From an uncultured Mycoplasmatota bacterium (GTDB lineage Bacteria > Bacillota_I > Bacilli_A > Mycoplasmatales > Mycoplasmoidaceae), in contig CATAWQ010000010.1 in the NCBI GenBank assembly GCA_949500635.1, positions 1 through 18,994 of the forward strand: a DNA stretch of 18,994 bases, written 5' to 3'. The notes below the pieces were generated by a model. That model worked only from the letters and a program-made list of their open reading frames with translations, was not told where the DNA came from and searched no databases. A program made the translations under genes and the position numbers. Shown here piece after piece: positions 8,116 through 18,842 of this stretch (its first letter is position 1; every line of letters starts with the position of its first letter).

Positions 8116-10668
8116 ATGGCTGATAATTCAAATATTGAAAAAATTCGTGAATCTTTAACTAAAACCATTGTTAAGGATCGTCCCATTGTAAAAGAGTTAC
8201 AAACATCATTCTTAGACTATGCAATGAGTGTTATTGTTGCTCGTGCTATTCCAGATGCTCGTGATGGTTTTAAACCAGTTCACCGTAGAGTTTTATATGC
8301 AGCATACGGATTAGGTATGACAAGTGATAAAGCATATAAAAAATCTGCTCGTTTGGTTGGTGAAGTAATTGGTAAATACCATCCACACGGAGACACAGCT
8401 GCTTATGAAACAGCTGTTCGTATGGCTCAAGATTTCTCAATGAGATACTTACTTATTGATGGTCATGGTAACTTTGGTTCAATTGATGGTGATGGTGCAG
8501 CTGCTATGCGTTATACAGAATGCAGACTATCTAAATTAGCCGATACCATCATGAATGATATTGATAAGAATACTGTTGATTTTACTGATAACTATGATGG
8601 TAGTGAGAAAGAACCAGTTGTTTTGCCAGCATTATTTCCTAATTTACTAGCTAATGGGTCTAGTGGTATAGCTGTAGGTATGGCAACTAATATCCCTCCA
8701 CACAACTTGAATGAATTAGTAGCGGCTATTAAGTTAATTGCTGCTAAACCAGATACTACAATTGAAGAAATTAAACAAGTATTAACTGGTCCTGATTTTC
8801 CTACAGGAGCTGAAATTATTGGTGCTAAAGGAATAGATGATTATTTTAACACAGGACGTGGTTCTATTACTATTAGAGCTAAAGGTACCTACACAACTGA
8901 ATCAAATGGTAAATCAACTATTATTTTTACAGAAATACCATATATGGTTAACAAGACCACATTAATTGAAAAAATTGTTGATCTAGTTAAAACTATGCAA
9001 ATTGAAGGAATTGCAGACCTTCGAGATGAAACTAACCGTGAAGGCATCAGAATTGTTGTTGAAACAAAAAAAGATGTTGTTCCAGAGGTTTTAATGAATC
9101 AATTATATAAAGCTACTCCATTGCAAACTAACTTTGCAGTTAATATGTTGGCTTTGTATAAAAACGAACCTAAATTATTAAATATCAAACAAGCATTAGA
9201 AATCTATTTAGAACATCAAATTGAAGTATTAACACGTAAGACTGAATTCAATTTAAAGAAAGCTACAGAACGTGAACATATTTTAGAAGGTTTACATACA
9301 GCTACAGGTAACATTGAACGTGTTATCGAAATCATTAGAAAAGCAGATGATAATAATGCTGCATTGACACAGTTAATGACAGAATTTAAATTATCTGAGA
9401 TTCAGTCAAAAGCTATTCTTGAGATGAAACTTCGTTCATTAAGTGGTATTGAACGTAAAAAAATCGAACAAGAATTAGAAGAGTTAAAAGCTAGAATTAT
9501 TGATTTAAAAGATATCTTAGCTAGGTATGAACGTAAAATTGAAATTATTAATGCAAATCTTGATGAACTAGTAAGAAAATTTGGTGATAAAAGAAAAACT
9601 ACAATTGCCTTTGATGCATCAAGTGAAATTGATGATGAAGACCTAATCCCAGTAGAAGATATCATTATTACGATGTCTAATCGTGGATACTTCAAACGTG
9701 TCCCAATTGATACATACCGTGCACAAAAAAGAGGTGGTGTTGGTGTTATTGGTTTACAAACACATAATGATGATAATGTTCAAAAAATTATTGCCGCATC
9801 TACACATACTGATATCTTATTCTTTACAGACTTTGGTAAAGTATATAGATTAAGAGGTTACCAAATTCCAAAAGGCGTTAGAACATCAAAAGGAATTCCT
9901 GCTATTAACCTAATTGGTATAGAAAAGAATGAAAAAGTCTTAACAATTTTACCAATTGATAATTATGAAAATGGTTCTTTATTCTTTGCTACAGTTAACG
10001 GTATAGTAAAGAAAACTTCATTAAATGAATATGCAAGAATCCAATCTAATGGTAAAATTGCTATTACATTAAAAGAAGGAGATAAATTATTTAATGTTAT
10101 CTATGTAAATGATAATGATGAAATTTATTTAGCTGGAAGTAATGGTAACTTAGCTAGATTCTTATCTAATCAAGTCAGAACTATGGGTAGACAAGCAGCT
10201 GGTGTTCATGGTATGAAATTAGATCCTAAAGAATATATTGTGGGTTTATCTTCAAGCCAAAGTGGTAACAAGATCTTGTCTGTTGGAGCAAAGGGTGTAG
10301 GTAAATTAACTCCTGTTGAAGAATACAGATTAACAAAGAGAAATGCCAAAGGTGTTAAAACTCTTAAAGTAAATCAAAAAACAGGTAAACTTGTGTATAC
10401 AGGAGCTGTTATAGGTGATGAAGATGCTTTAATGATTACTTCAGCTGGTAAAATCATTAGATTCTCATTATCTCAAGTTAACACAATTGGTCGTAGCACT
10501 TCTGGTGTGAAATTAATGGATGTTGAAGAAAATGAAAAAATTCAATCTGTTACATTATTTACACCATCTGAAACCGAAGAATCTTCTGACATAAAAATCA
10601 ACGAATCTTCTTTAGAAGATAATAACGCAGATCAAGGTCCAGCATCTAACCCTGAGGATCTTGAATAG
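8116..10668 (+). CDS. gyrA: DNA gyrase subunit A
   Basis: The DNA-cleaving and rejoining subunit of gyrase, 850 residues. The N-terminal winged-helix/tower part has LDYAMSVIVARAIPDARDG and the catalytic Tyr133 in AAAMRYTECRLSK. The quinolone-determining segment reads YHPHGDTAAYE: Thr94 and Glu98 occupy the places of E. coli Ser83 and Asp87. A coiled-coil region follows at ~360-490, and the C-terminal beta-pinwheel carries a GyrA box, QKRGGVG (about residues 537-543), which separates gyrase from topoisomerase IV ParC. The tail from about residue 823 is acidic, ending in NPEDLE. AAAGGAG lies 6-9 nt before the ATG. There is no Trp codon of either kind. galE starts 2 nt after the stop. Confidence 0.97.
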   Translation: MADNSNIEKIRESLTKTIVKDRPIVKELQTSFLDYAMSVIVARAIPDARDGFKPVHRRVLYAAYGLGMTSDKAYKKSARLVGEVIGKYHPHGDTAAYETAVRMAQDFSMRYLLIDGHGNFGSIDGDGAAAMRYTECRLSKLADTIMNDIDKNTVDFTDNYDGSEKEPVVLPALFPNLLANGSSGIAVGMATNIPPHNLNELVAAIKLIAAKPDTTIEEIKQVLTGPDFPTGAEIIGAKGIDDYFNTGRGSITIRAKGTYTTESNGKSTIIFTEIPYMVNKTTLIEKIVDLVKTMQIEGIADLRDETNREGIRIVVETKKDVVPEVLMNQLYKATPLQTNFAVNMLALYKNEPKLLNIKQALEIYLEHQIEVLTRKTEFNLKKATEREHILEGLHTATGNIERVIEIIRKADDNNAALTQLMTEFKLSEIQSKAILEMKLRSLSGIERKKIEQELEELKARIIDLKDILARYERKIEIINANLDELVRKFGDKRKTTIAFDASSEIDDEDLIPVEDIIITMSNRGYFKRVPIDTYRAQKRGGVGVIGLQTHNDDNVQKIIAASTHTDILFFTDFGKVYRLRGYQIPKGVRTSKGIPAINLIGIEKNEKVLTILPIDNYENGSLFFATVNGIVKKTSLNEYARIQSNGKIAITLKEGDKLFNVIYVNDNDEIYLAGSNGNLARFLSNQVRTMGRQAAGVHGMKLDPKEYIVGLSSSQSGNKILSVGAKGVGKLTPVEEYRLTKRNAKGVKTLKVNQKTGKLVYTGAVIGDEDALMITSAGKIIRFSLSQVNTIGRSTSGVKLMDVEENEKIQSVTLFTPSETEESSDIKINESSLEDNNADQGPASNPEDLE

Positions 10669-10670
10669 TA

Positions 10671-11636
10671 ATGAATGTATTAATTACTGGTGGTGCAGGC
10701 TATATTGGTTCTGTCACTGCTGAGTTATTTTTAAACAACAAGCATAATGTAATAATTTATGACGATTTGTCAACTGGGTTTTTAAAACTTGTGGATAAAA
10801 GAGCAAAATTTATAAAGGGTTCAATTCTTAATTATTCTTTGCTTTGCAAAACTATTAAAGAAAACCAGATTGATTTAATTATTCATTTAGCTGCAAAAAT
10901 TATTGTTTCTGAATCTGTACGAAAACCTGCTTTGTATCATAAAATCAATGTCAATGGTACAGCTAACATTCTTAAAGCAATGAAAAAATTTAATGTTAAT
11001 AAAATATTGTTTGCTAGTAGCGCTGCAGTGTATGGAAACATTAAAAAATTAGTCATTACAGAAAACTCTAATAAAAAACCATGTAATCCTTATGGAGAAA
11101 CAAAATTAATTGGTGAACAACTAATCAAAGATTATAAAAAAAATCATAAAAACTTTAATTATGTTTGTTTGAGATTATTTAATGTTGCAGGAGCTTCTGT
11201 TTCTGGTAAATATGGATTATTAAAAAATAAACCATATTTGTTAATTCCTAGTATTAATGATTCATTTAGATTAAATAAAGAATTTAAAATTTTTGGTCAT
11301 AATTATCATACTATTGATAAAACAGCTTCTAGAGACTATATTGATGTTAATGATGTTGCTAAAGCTTTTTATTTAGGTTCCACTTATGTTAATAAAAAAT
11401 CTGGTATTTTTAATATAGGCAATCAAAAAGGCACTACTGTAAAACAAGTTTATGATGAAGGTTGTAAAGTGTTAAATATAAAACCAAATTTTACTTATCA
11501 ATCAAATAGACCAGGAGACCCTGATGTTTTAATAGCAAGTAATAAACTTGCTATTAAAGAACTAAAATGAAAACCAAATCATTCTATCAAACAAATGATT
11601 ATTAGTGACTACAAATATAGGAATAAAAATCTTTAA
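10671..11636 (+). CDS. galE: UDP-glucose 4-epimerase
   Basis: GalE interconverts UDP-glucose and UDP-galactose with bound NAD, supplying sugar nucleotides for glycolipids or capsular sugars. The 321-residue product is an extended short-chain dehydrogenase. It has the Rossmann motif TGGAGYIGS (residues 6-14), LAAKIIVSESV, the catalytic Ser in FASSAAVYG (~116-117), and Tyr141 and Lys145 in NPYGETKLIGE. RDYIDVNDVAKAF and FNIGNQKGTTVKQV are further family segments. One TGA (11568-11570) is Trp and leads into the last 21 residues. It begins 2 nt after gyrA with no Shine-Dalgarno sequence, so it is probably translated by coupling as the last gene of the yaaA-gyrB-gyrA operon. No other Leloir-pathway gene is in the window, so catabolism of galactose is not implied. 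Other NDP-sugar epimerases are possible but less likely. Confidence 0.9.
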
Positions 11637-11641
11637 TTAAA
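11632..11641. terminator. Convergent stop-codon palindrome between galE and ABC subunit B
   Basis: The palindrome TTTAATTAAA contains both stop codons: TAA of galE (11634-11636) and the complement of the ABC gene's TAA (11637-11639), with no base between them. Any terminator for either strand must overlap coding sequence. AAATC to the left and GATTT to the right extend the symmetry imperfectly. It may act as a short two-way stem but is weak. Confidence 0.3.
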
Positions 11642-13475
11642 TTTGATTTCCTCTAAATTGTGACATATAAAGTTTGTAGTAAAAACCTTTTTTAGCTATT
11701 AAATCATTATGTTTTCCATGTTCTACAATTTGACCATTATCAATTACCAAAATGTTATCAGCATTTTTAATGGTTGATAATCTATGAGCAATCATTAATG
11801 TTGTCCTATTTTTAATTAATTTTTCCATTGCTTCTTGAATTTGAATCTCAGTCTTTGTATCAATAGAAGAAGTAGCTTCATCTAAAATGACTATTTTAGA
11901 ATCTGCTAAAAAAGCACGAGCGATAGCGATTAATTGACGCTGTCCTTGAGATAAATTACCACCATTATCAGATAAAATAGTGTTATATCCATCAGGCAAT
12001 TTAGTAATAAAACTATGACAGTTAGCTAATTTAGATGCTTGAATAATTTCTTTTTTACTTGCATTCAATTTTCCATATCTAATGTTTTCGTAAATAGATA
12101 CACCAAATAAATATGTATCTTGCAATACCATAGTAATGTTTTGCCTTAATGAAGTACGATTGATATTTGCAATTGGAGTGCCATCCACCATTAATTGGCC
12201 ACCATTAATGTCATAAAATTTTGTTATTAAGTTAACAATAGTTGTTTTTCCAGCACCTGTTGGGCCTACTAAAGCAGTTACAGTTCCTGGTTTTGCTATA
12301 AAATTAATATTTTTTAAAATAGGTTTGTCTTTTGTATAAGAAAAATCCATATTCTTTGCTTCTACAACTCCTTGAATTGTATTTGCTGTTAATAATTTAG
12401 CATTAGCGGGGTCTTTCTCCTCGTCTTGTTCTAGTATTTGGAACACACGATCACTTGATGCCATACATAACATTAATTGACCAAACGTAGAAATTAACTG
12501 ATTGATAGGATTGGTTAAGTTTCTAGCAATCATAGTAAACATTACTAAAAAAACCGTAGGATCAAGGATATTTAAAACACCTCAAGATGTTTTGATTCAT
12601 CCATTAAGAATAAATACAACCCCTCAAGCAGCTAAAATAACAAAAGACATATTATTAAAGAAACCATTCAACGGCATCATAATATTTGTTACACTATTAG
12701 CAATTGTAGAATTCTTAGTTAATTTCTCGTTTAAAATATCAAAGTTCTTTTTAACTTGATCTTCCATCTTAAATAATGAAATAATCTTAGTGCCAGAAAT
12801 ATATTCTTCAATATATCCATTTAGTTCTCCCAAACATTTTTGTTGTTTTGTGTAATATGGTCTCAATGTTTTAATAATAAACATATTAACTAATGCTACT
12901 AGTGGATAAATTAATAAAACTATTAGACTTAATGCTCAGTTTGCTAAGAACATTAACAATCCCACTGAAATAATACTACAAATCCAGTAAATACTATTAC
13001 CAATATATTGAGAAATAAATCTAGTAATGTTATCAACATCATTAGCCGTTCTACTAATAATATCACCTGAAGGAGTTTGATCAAAATACTTAATAGGAAT
13101 TTTGTGTAACTTCCTAAAGATAGCAATTCTTAAATGATAACAGCCACGTTCAGCTATCTTAACAGTTAAAAATGATGTTAATCATGTAAATAAGTTAGAT
13201 AAAATATAAATAATTAACAAACCAACACCTGCAAAAATAAAAGCACTTACTGTATTGATTATTCCAGTATCAGGCATACCCATAAATTTCATTAAGTAAG
13301 AATAAAGCAGGGTGTACATATAAATAGATACAGCTGTAAACGCACCAGCTATTGTTGAAACTATAAAAGTAACAATTATTTGTCATTTGTATTTAGAAAA
13401 ATATGATCAGAGTTTTTTTGCTGTTCCTTTGCTGTATTTTTGTTTGCCAGAGGTGTTAATTAAAATTGGTGGCAT
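11637..13475 (-). CDS. ABC exporter subunit with canonical ATPase site (heterodimer partner B)
   Basis: A 612-residue half-transporter of the type I (ABCB/MsbA-like) exporter class: an N-terminal six-helix membrane domain (~25-325), including the family segment IKYFDQTPSGDIISRTANDVD, fused to an ATPase domain. The ATPase motifs are complete: Walker A GPTGAGKTT (Lys410), signature LSQGQ (~508-512), Walker B IVILDEATSS with catalytic Glu533, and switch His564 in AHRLST. The signature has Gln in place of the first Gly of LSGGQ, as in the consensus-site subunits of heterodimeric exporters. Several TGA codons encode Trp. It starts 1 nt after subunit A ends, with a strong AAAGGAGGG. Substrate (drug, lipid or peptide) cannot be told from sequence. 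Confidence 0.94.
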
Positions 13476-13476
13476 A

Positions 13477-15222
13477 TTATCTTAAACCCTCCTTTCCTAA
13501 TTGTGATAAAACAATATTACAATAAGTTTCACTAGATTTTACTAATTGTTTATGCGTACCAATGGCAGAAATTTTACCATTATCCATAACAATAATTTTG
13601 TCAGCATTTTTAATAGAGGCTACTCTTTGACTTACAATGATAACTGTAGAATCTTTATAGTCCCTTCTAATGTTTTCTTGAACTTTAGCTTCTGTTATTA
13701 AATCTAAAGCGCTCGTTGAATCATCCATAATTAAAATTTTTGGTTTTTTAACTAATGCTCTTGCAATACACAATCTCTGTTTTTGCCCACCAGAAAAATT
13801 CCTTCCTCTTTGATCCACTGGATAATCTAACTGACCTTTCATCTTGCTTAAAAAATCTCAAGCACATGAATTTTCACAAGCCTTAATTAATTCCTCATCA
13901 GTAGCACTCCTATTTCCGTATTTAAGATTTTCTCTTACATTTCCCTGAAATAGATTGTTTTCTTGCAATACTACAGCAATTTGTTCTCTTAAATCAGATA
14001 AAGAAATGTCTTTAACATCGATTCCTCCTAATGTTATTGAACCACCCTGAACATCATATAATCTTGGAATTAAATTGACTAATGATGATTTACCACTTCC
14101 AGTTCCTCCAATGATACCTAAAAATTCACCTTCTTTAACTTCAAAATTAATATTAGATAAAATATTGTTTTTTGCTTCCTTTGAATATTTGAAGTTAACA
14201 TGATTAAATCTAATTGAATAATCATTTTCAAGATGCTTAGGATCTTTAGAATCAATAATTGTAGATTCGGTATCAAACACTTCTTGCATTCTTATAATTG
14301 ATGGTTTAGCAGTAATAAACTGGACTACTACAACTATTGCCATAACGACAGACGACAATACAATCATTAATAAACTTGTAAATGAAAATATCTTTCCTAC
14401 TAGTTGAGGATTATTATCTGCCATAAATCCTGTAGTCATCAATCCTGCAAAAATACCAAGTTGTAAACACAAGGTAACAGTTGACATAATAGGTGCTATT
14501 AATATTTGCGCTTTAATACGATATTTTTTGTAATGTTTATTAGCTTTTCTAAATCTTACTGTTTGTTCATCTTGAATTCCAAAAGACTTAATTACTCTCA
14601 TTCCAAGAATATTTTCTCTCATGATATTATTAGTAATGTCTAATTGTTTTTCTGCTTTTTCGAATCAATGGAATACATTTCTACTAAATAATCCCATTAA
14701 ACCAATCATTAACACGCATACACCAACTGCTATTAAACCAAATTCTCATCCTACACTAGTAAACGATATTGATAAACCACCAATAAATGTAATTGGTGAT
14801 CTAATAAGTATAGTTAATGTCAATTGGGTTAACATTTGAAAGTTATTAGTATCAGTTGTTAACCTAGTAATTAATGAACCAGTAGAAAACTTATCTATGT
14901 TTGAAAAAGAAAAACCTAAAACTTTTTTATATAATGCACTTCTTAAGTATTGAGTTGCTAATAAAGATGCTTTAGCTGCATAAATCATAGCTATCACAGC
15001 ACATCCTAAACCTCCGCAAGCCAATCCGGCAATCATACCTATTTTAGTTCATAATTCTTCTCAACCACCTCTACCCAAAGAAATTTTAGTAGCTGCAAAA
15101 ATTACATCTTGCAATAATGTTGGCTGATATAAATCACAAACACAACCACCTGTTGTAAGTATTACAGATATGATTGCAAAAATTAAAGCTTTTCCTCTAA
15201 TAAATTTAAAAATTTTTAACAT
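13477..15222 (-). CDS. ABC exporter subunit with degenerate ATPase site (heterodimer partner A)
   Basis: A 581-residue half-transporter: a membrane domain (~10-310, with FSTGSLITRLTTDTN) followed by an ATPase domain. Walker A GGTGSGKSS (~372-380), the Q-loop in VVLQENN and signature FSGGQ (~476-480) are intact. However, the residue after the Walker B Asp is Asp501 (ILIMDDSTSALD) where catalytically competent subunits have Glu, and the switch His is Gln532 (VSQRVAS). This is the signature of the degenerate subunit of heterodimeric exporters such as TM287/288 or LmrCD, which binds but hardly hydrolyses ATP. Its Walker motifs would pair with the LSQGQ signature of the partner encoded 1 nt downstream. 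TGA codons are Trp. The ATG, 3 nt after dnaX, has no Shine-Dalgarno sequence, suggesting coupling to dnaX translation. Confidence 0.94.
13488..13496 (-). promoter_or_regulatory. Strong ribosome binding site of ABC subunit B inside the end of subunit A
   Basis: On the minus strand AAAGGAGGG lies 12 nt before the ATG at 13475 and overlaps the last codons of subunit A. It is the fullest anti-16S match in the window and would give efficient translation of the second heterodimer subunit from the shared mRNA. Confidence 0.8.
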
Positions 15223-15225
15223 AAT

Positions 15226-16938
15226 TTATTTATTAAATATTTTATTGAACATAAATAACATTTCATCATTTTTTTTATTAGTTTCATATGAAAGTTGACT
15301 TACATCTAATTCAGGAAGTTTGTATTTATTAGTCTTAAAATCTTTTGTTAGTTCTTGTAAATCTTTATTTACAAATCCAGCAAAATAAATTGGATGCTTA
15401 AAATATTTTACTACAAAATTTTGAAAAGTTGGTTTTGAATAATTCTTATTTAAAATAAAAGCGTCTGCTTCATTGCTAAATTTTAAAATTATCCCTTTTT
15501 TGGAAGCTACGAAAACTTTTTCAACCAGCATTAAACAATTTGCACACGCAGGAATATTTTCATCTTCAAGCATTTTACTAAATATGGTTTGCATATCTAC
15601 AATAGTAGATCTGCTAGCATTAGCTGCAACATATTTGAAAATATCTGCTGGAGATAAATCATTTGAGCTAGTTTTAATAATTTGTTCTTCTTTCTTAACC
15701 TCTTGTTGATTAGACGCCTGCGACTCAACAACTTCTTGTTTAGAAACTACAGGTTTATGAATTTTATAAACAGAGGTTGTAAATATCGGTTTATTAGATT
15801 CTACTAGTACATTAGTTTTATCTAATTGTTTAATTTTTAGTTTAGAATTAACTGTTGGTTGATTAGAACTCAAATTAAATATTTCAAATATTCCAACCAA
15901 AAATACTGACTTTTGATCATTGGAATTTTTAATTTGGATAAAAATCTTTTGTCAAATATTAATGTAAGAAATTAATTCGTGTTCAGATAAGACAAAACTA
16001 TTAATAGTATCCTTGTTTAATACCTTTAAATTATTAAATCTATTAGTTTGTAAATAAATTAATTTGTCTAACAAAATAGAAATTAATTCTGTCACAAAAA
16101 CTGTGTAATTAATTCCTTGTGTCGAATATTTTTCAACTTGATTAATAATAATATCTAGTTTTTTCGAAATTAAATTATTGATAAATAATATTTTCGACTC
16201 TAAATCCACTAAACCAAAAATTTCATTTATTGCTCGCTCAGTAATATTATTGTTTGTATAAATACACAATTGATCAAGAATACTTAATAAATCTCTTGCC
16301 GATCCATTACTTAATTGAATAATTTTATTTATTGATGTTTCGTCAATATTAATATTTTCATTTTTAATAACATTAGTTAAGATATCTCTAGCATCATCTT
16401 CAGTCATTCTAAAGAATTGAAAATTCTGACAACGAGATAAGATTGTTGCAGGAATCTTATTCATTTCGGTTGTAGCAAAAATAAAAATTACATGATGAGG
16501 AGGTTCTTCAATTGTTTTTAATAAAGCATTCCATGCTGATGTAGTTAACATGTGAGCTTCATCAATAATATAAACTTTATATTTAAGCGTATTCGGTAAA
16601 AAACCAACACTATCAATAATGTTTCTAACTTCATCCACCCCGTTGTTAGAAGCAGCATCTAATTCAATAATGTCGCTTGTTTTACTATCAATAATTAATT
16701 TACAATTTTCACATTCGTTGCATGCATCTCCATTAATTGGTTCTAAACAATTAACAGTTTTTGCAAATATTTTTGCAATAGAAGTCTTCCCTATACCTTT
16801 AGATCCATAGAAAATATAAGCATGAGCAATTTTACCTTGTTGAATTGAATTCAATAAAGTTTTAATAATTGGTTTTTGCCCAACAACTGTATTAAAATTT
16901 GTTGGTCTATATTTTCTATAAAGACTGATATATTCCAT
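15226..16938 (-). CDS. dnaX: DNA polymerase III subunit gamma/tau
   Basis: The clamp-loader ATPase that loads the sliding clamp and organises the replicative polymerase. The 570-residue product opens with ISLYRKYRPTNFNTVVGQ. It then has Walker A GSKGIGKTS (45-53), a four-Cys zinc module (Cys64, Cys73, Cys76, Cys79), the DEAH Walker B (126-129) and sensor/SRC segment IFATTEMNKIPATILSRCQ. Residues after ~330 are Lys/Glu-rich, poorly conserved and correspond to the tau extension. One in-frame TGA (complement of 15952-15954) is Trp and joins the two halves. The gene starts 3 nt after a palindromic TATAAT element without a Shine-Dalgarno sequence. Downstream are two ABC genes rather than the recR and yaaK partners usual in Firmicutes. 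No correctly phased slippery heptamer for a separate gamma form was found. Confidence 0.95.
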
Positions 16939-16941
16939 TGT

Positions 16942-16960
16942 GTTTATATATTATATAAAC
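16942..16960 (-). promoter_or_regulatory. Palindromic -10 element before dnaX
   Basis: GTTTATATA and TATATAAAC form a 9-bp inverted repeat around a single base. Read on the minus strand it holds TATAAT (complement of 16950-16955), 11 nt before the ATG at 16938. A leader of about 4 nt or fewer is implied, and there is no Shine-Dalgarno sequence. No clear -35 is seen. The remaining bases up to the MATE stop (16961-16981) are A-rich on the plus strand, giving a U-run on the transcript that could help end the MATE mRNA. Confidence 0.5.
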
Positions 16961-16981
16961 ACCATAAAAAATTAAGAAAAA

Positions 16982-18700
16982 TTATTTAGATTGCTGAACA
17001 AAAGACTTTTGTAATTCTCTTTCGGCATATGACATTTTTTTGATGTTAGATGGTACAGAAAGCACTATTTTCTTTATCTTTGTGCCAGTGTTTACACTAA
17101 TATTAAACCTTGTTCTACCTAAGTATTTGTATAAATAAACAATTGAAATGAATGTAATTATTAAACCGGCTGTCCCTGTATTTAATGGATTAGTTATTAC
17201 AAACATTAACGGGTCACGAAAAACAACAGCAGTATGATACATAACAATGGAAGCTATAGGAAATACTATTATTGCTTGTAAAACAGCAATAAAGTTAGCC
17301 ATGGCCATTTGATTCGTAGCTTGAAACATCAATAATCCACCGATTGATAATGCAACGCAAGGAATAAAAATTACTTGAATTCTCATATATTTTAACGTTT
17401 GGCTAGCCATTGATGGATCTAATTTAAATAAGCTAATTAATCATTGACCTAAGAATGTAGCTAAACATGTATAAATTACAATACCATATATGAATGATAG
17501 TAATGTTGCATATCAATATGTTCTTCTAATTCTAGCATAACAATTTCTTGCATAGTTATATGCAACTAATGTTCTTACACCATCTGCTATACCAAATATT
17601 GCATAAAAAAACAAGCTACCTACAGGTCATACAGCTCCCGAAATACTTTGTCAGTATTGTGGATCATTACCAGTGATTCTAGCTACATTACCTAACAATG
17701 TCATAAATGCAGTGTTAGCAAAAGCATTGCTAAAATTTCTTAAGAACACAGATAGTCCAATAACTACAATTGGTACAAGAAGATTGTACGATATTGGAAT
17801 ACCATTCTTTGGTAATAAATCTTTATATTTCATTCAAGTTTTTCCCTGGATTCCAAGAGCTCAAATGTATATAGCATAAACTACAAAATTAATTGCTCAA
17901 CCTGTAAGCGTGGCATATCCTCCACCTTTCATACCTGTATGAAAATACTTAATATAAACATAGTCAAATAACACATTTGCTAAATTACAAAATATTTCTG
18001 CTATTGTAACAAAAGAAAGCTTTCCTTCAGCTCTTACCATAAAAGAGAAATAAAGAATGAATACATTAAGAATTGAGCTTCATGATAGAATATCTAAAAA
18101 TTCATGACTTCATGAGATTTGTGTGTTATAAGCAATCTCAAAATATTTATTTATTTGATGACCATCATCATCTGAGTGTGGTATATGACCAGCCATTAAT
18201 TTTAATACAGAGTCATTTATTGAATAAAAAACTAATGATGATAATAAACCAATAAAAATAGCACAATAAAATGTAGATTTTCAGATTTGCAATGCCTTAG
18301 GTTTGTTATCTTTTGCAATACATTGCCCATACATTGATCCTGCTCCAATTGCAGCAATATTTGGAACAGCATTAATTACCATCATAATTGGTAAGGTAAT
18401 TGCAATTGAGCTTTTTACCATTTGTTTTGTATCAGCAAAATTCTGAACATTCTCTTTAATCCAATTTAAATTAGTCTCAGAAATTCCTTGAGCCAAATAA
18501 ATTTTATCCATATTATGAAAAGGATCTTCTGGTACTAATAAAGACAATAATAATTGATCAGCAAAAACGTAAATTCCTGACATAAAAGATATTAACAGTC
18601 CAGGAATAGCTACAAGTAATACAGCTTTAAATAAAGGTGTTTGTGCATATAATTTGTGTGCCTTTAAACCTTTATCTACAAAACGCTTTTTTTGCACCAT
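16982..18700 (-). CDS. MATE-family multidrug/toxin exporter
   Basis: A 572-residue polytopic protein with about 12 hydrophobic segments, matching multidrug and toxic-compound extrusion transporters driven by H+ or Na+. The first MatE half starts at LFKAVLLVAIPGLLISFMSGIYVFADQ-like sequence (residues ~24-50). AIGAGSMYGQCIAKDN is the conserved loop after helix 2, and the second half has FSNAFANTAFMTLLGN and FGIADGVRTLVAYNYARN. It is about 110 residues longer than typical members, owing to a hydrophilic insert at ~57-97, a second loop around residues 165-195 containing HSDDDGH, and a basic C-terminal tail. Several TGA codons are Trp. The ATG lacks a good Shine-Dalgarno sequence. It is upstream of dnaX on the same strand (43-nt gap) but dnaX appears to have its own promoter. 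Substrate unknown. Confidence 0.9.
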
Positions 18701-18713
18701 ACTTATTTTTATT

Positions 18714-18726
18714 AAATATTATATTT
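18714..18726 (-). promoter_or_regulatory. Candidate -10 region of the MATE gene
   Basis: The 6-bp inverted repeat AAATAT and ATATTT around one base contains TATAAT on the minus strand (complement of 18718-18723), 17 nt before the ATG at 18700. The predicted leader is about 10 nt with no Shine-Dalgarno sequence. No -35 is convincing. The rest of the 142-nt gap (18727-18842) has only AT-rich sequence with no recognisable gene. Confidence 0.4.
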
Positions 18727-18842
18727 ATTCTTTATTTTTAAAAAAATGAAAAACTAAAATACTCTTGTAATTTCTAACCGTATTTTTTAATAGTTTTAAG
18801 TTATCTTTTAAGGTCGTTTTGTTTTATAAGGTTTAGGTTATG

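Noticed and set aside
5896..10668. Topoisomerase IV (parE/parC) rather than gyrase
   Set aside because: The A subunit has a GyrA box (QKRGGVG) and a full beta-pinwheel, and the pair lies next to yaaA, both indicating gyrase.
15493..15501. AAAAAAGGG on the dnaX coding strand as a programmed -1 frameshift site
   Set aside because: The run is phased AAA AAA GGG rather than A AAA AAG, and lies late in the gene (about residue 479), so it does not resemble the E. coli dnaX signal.
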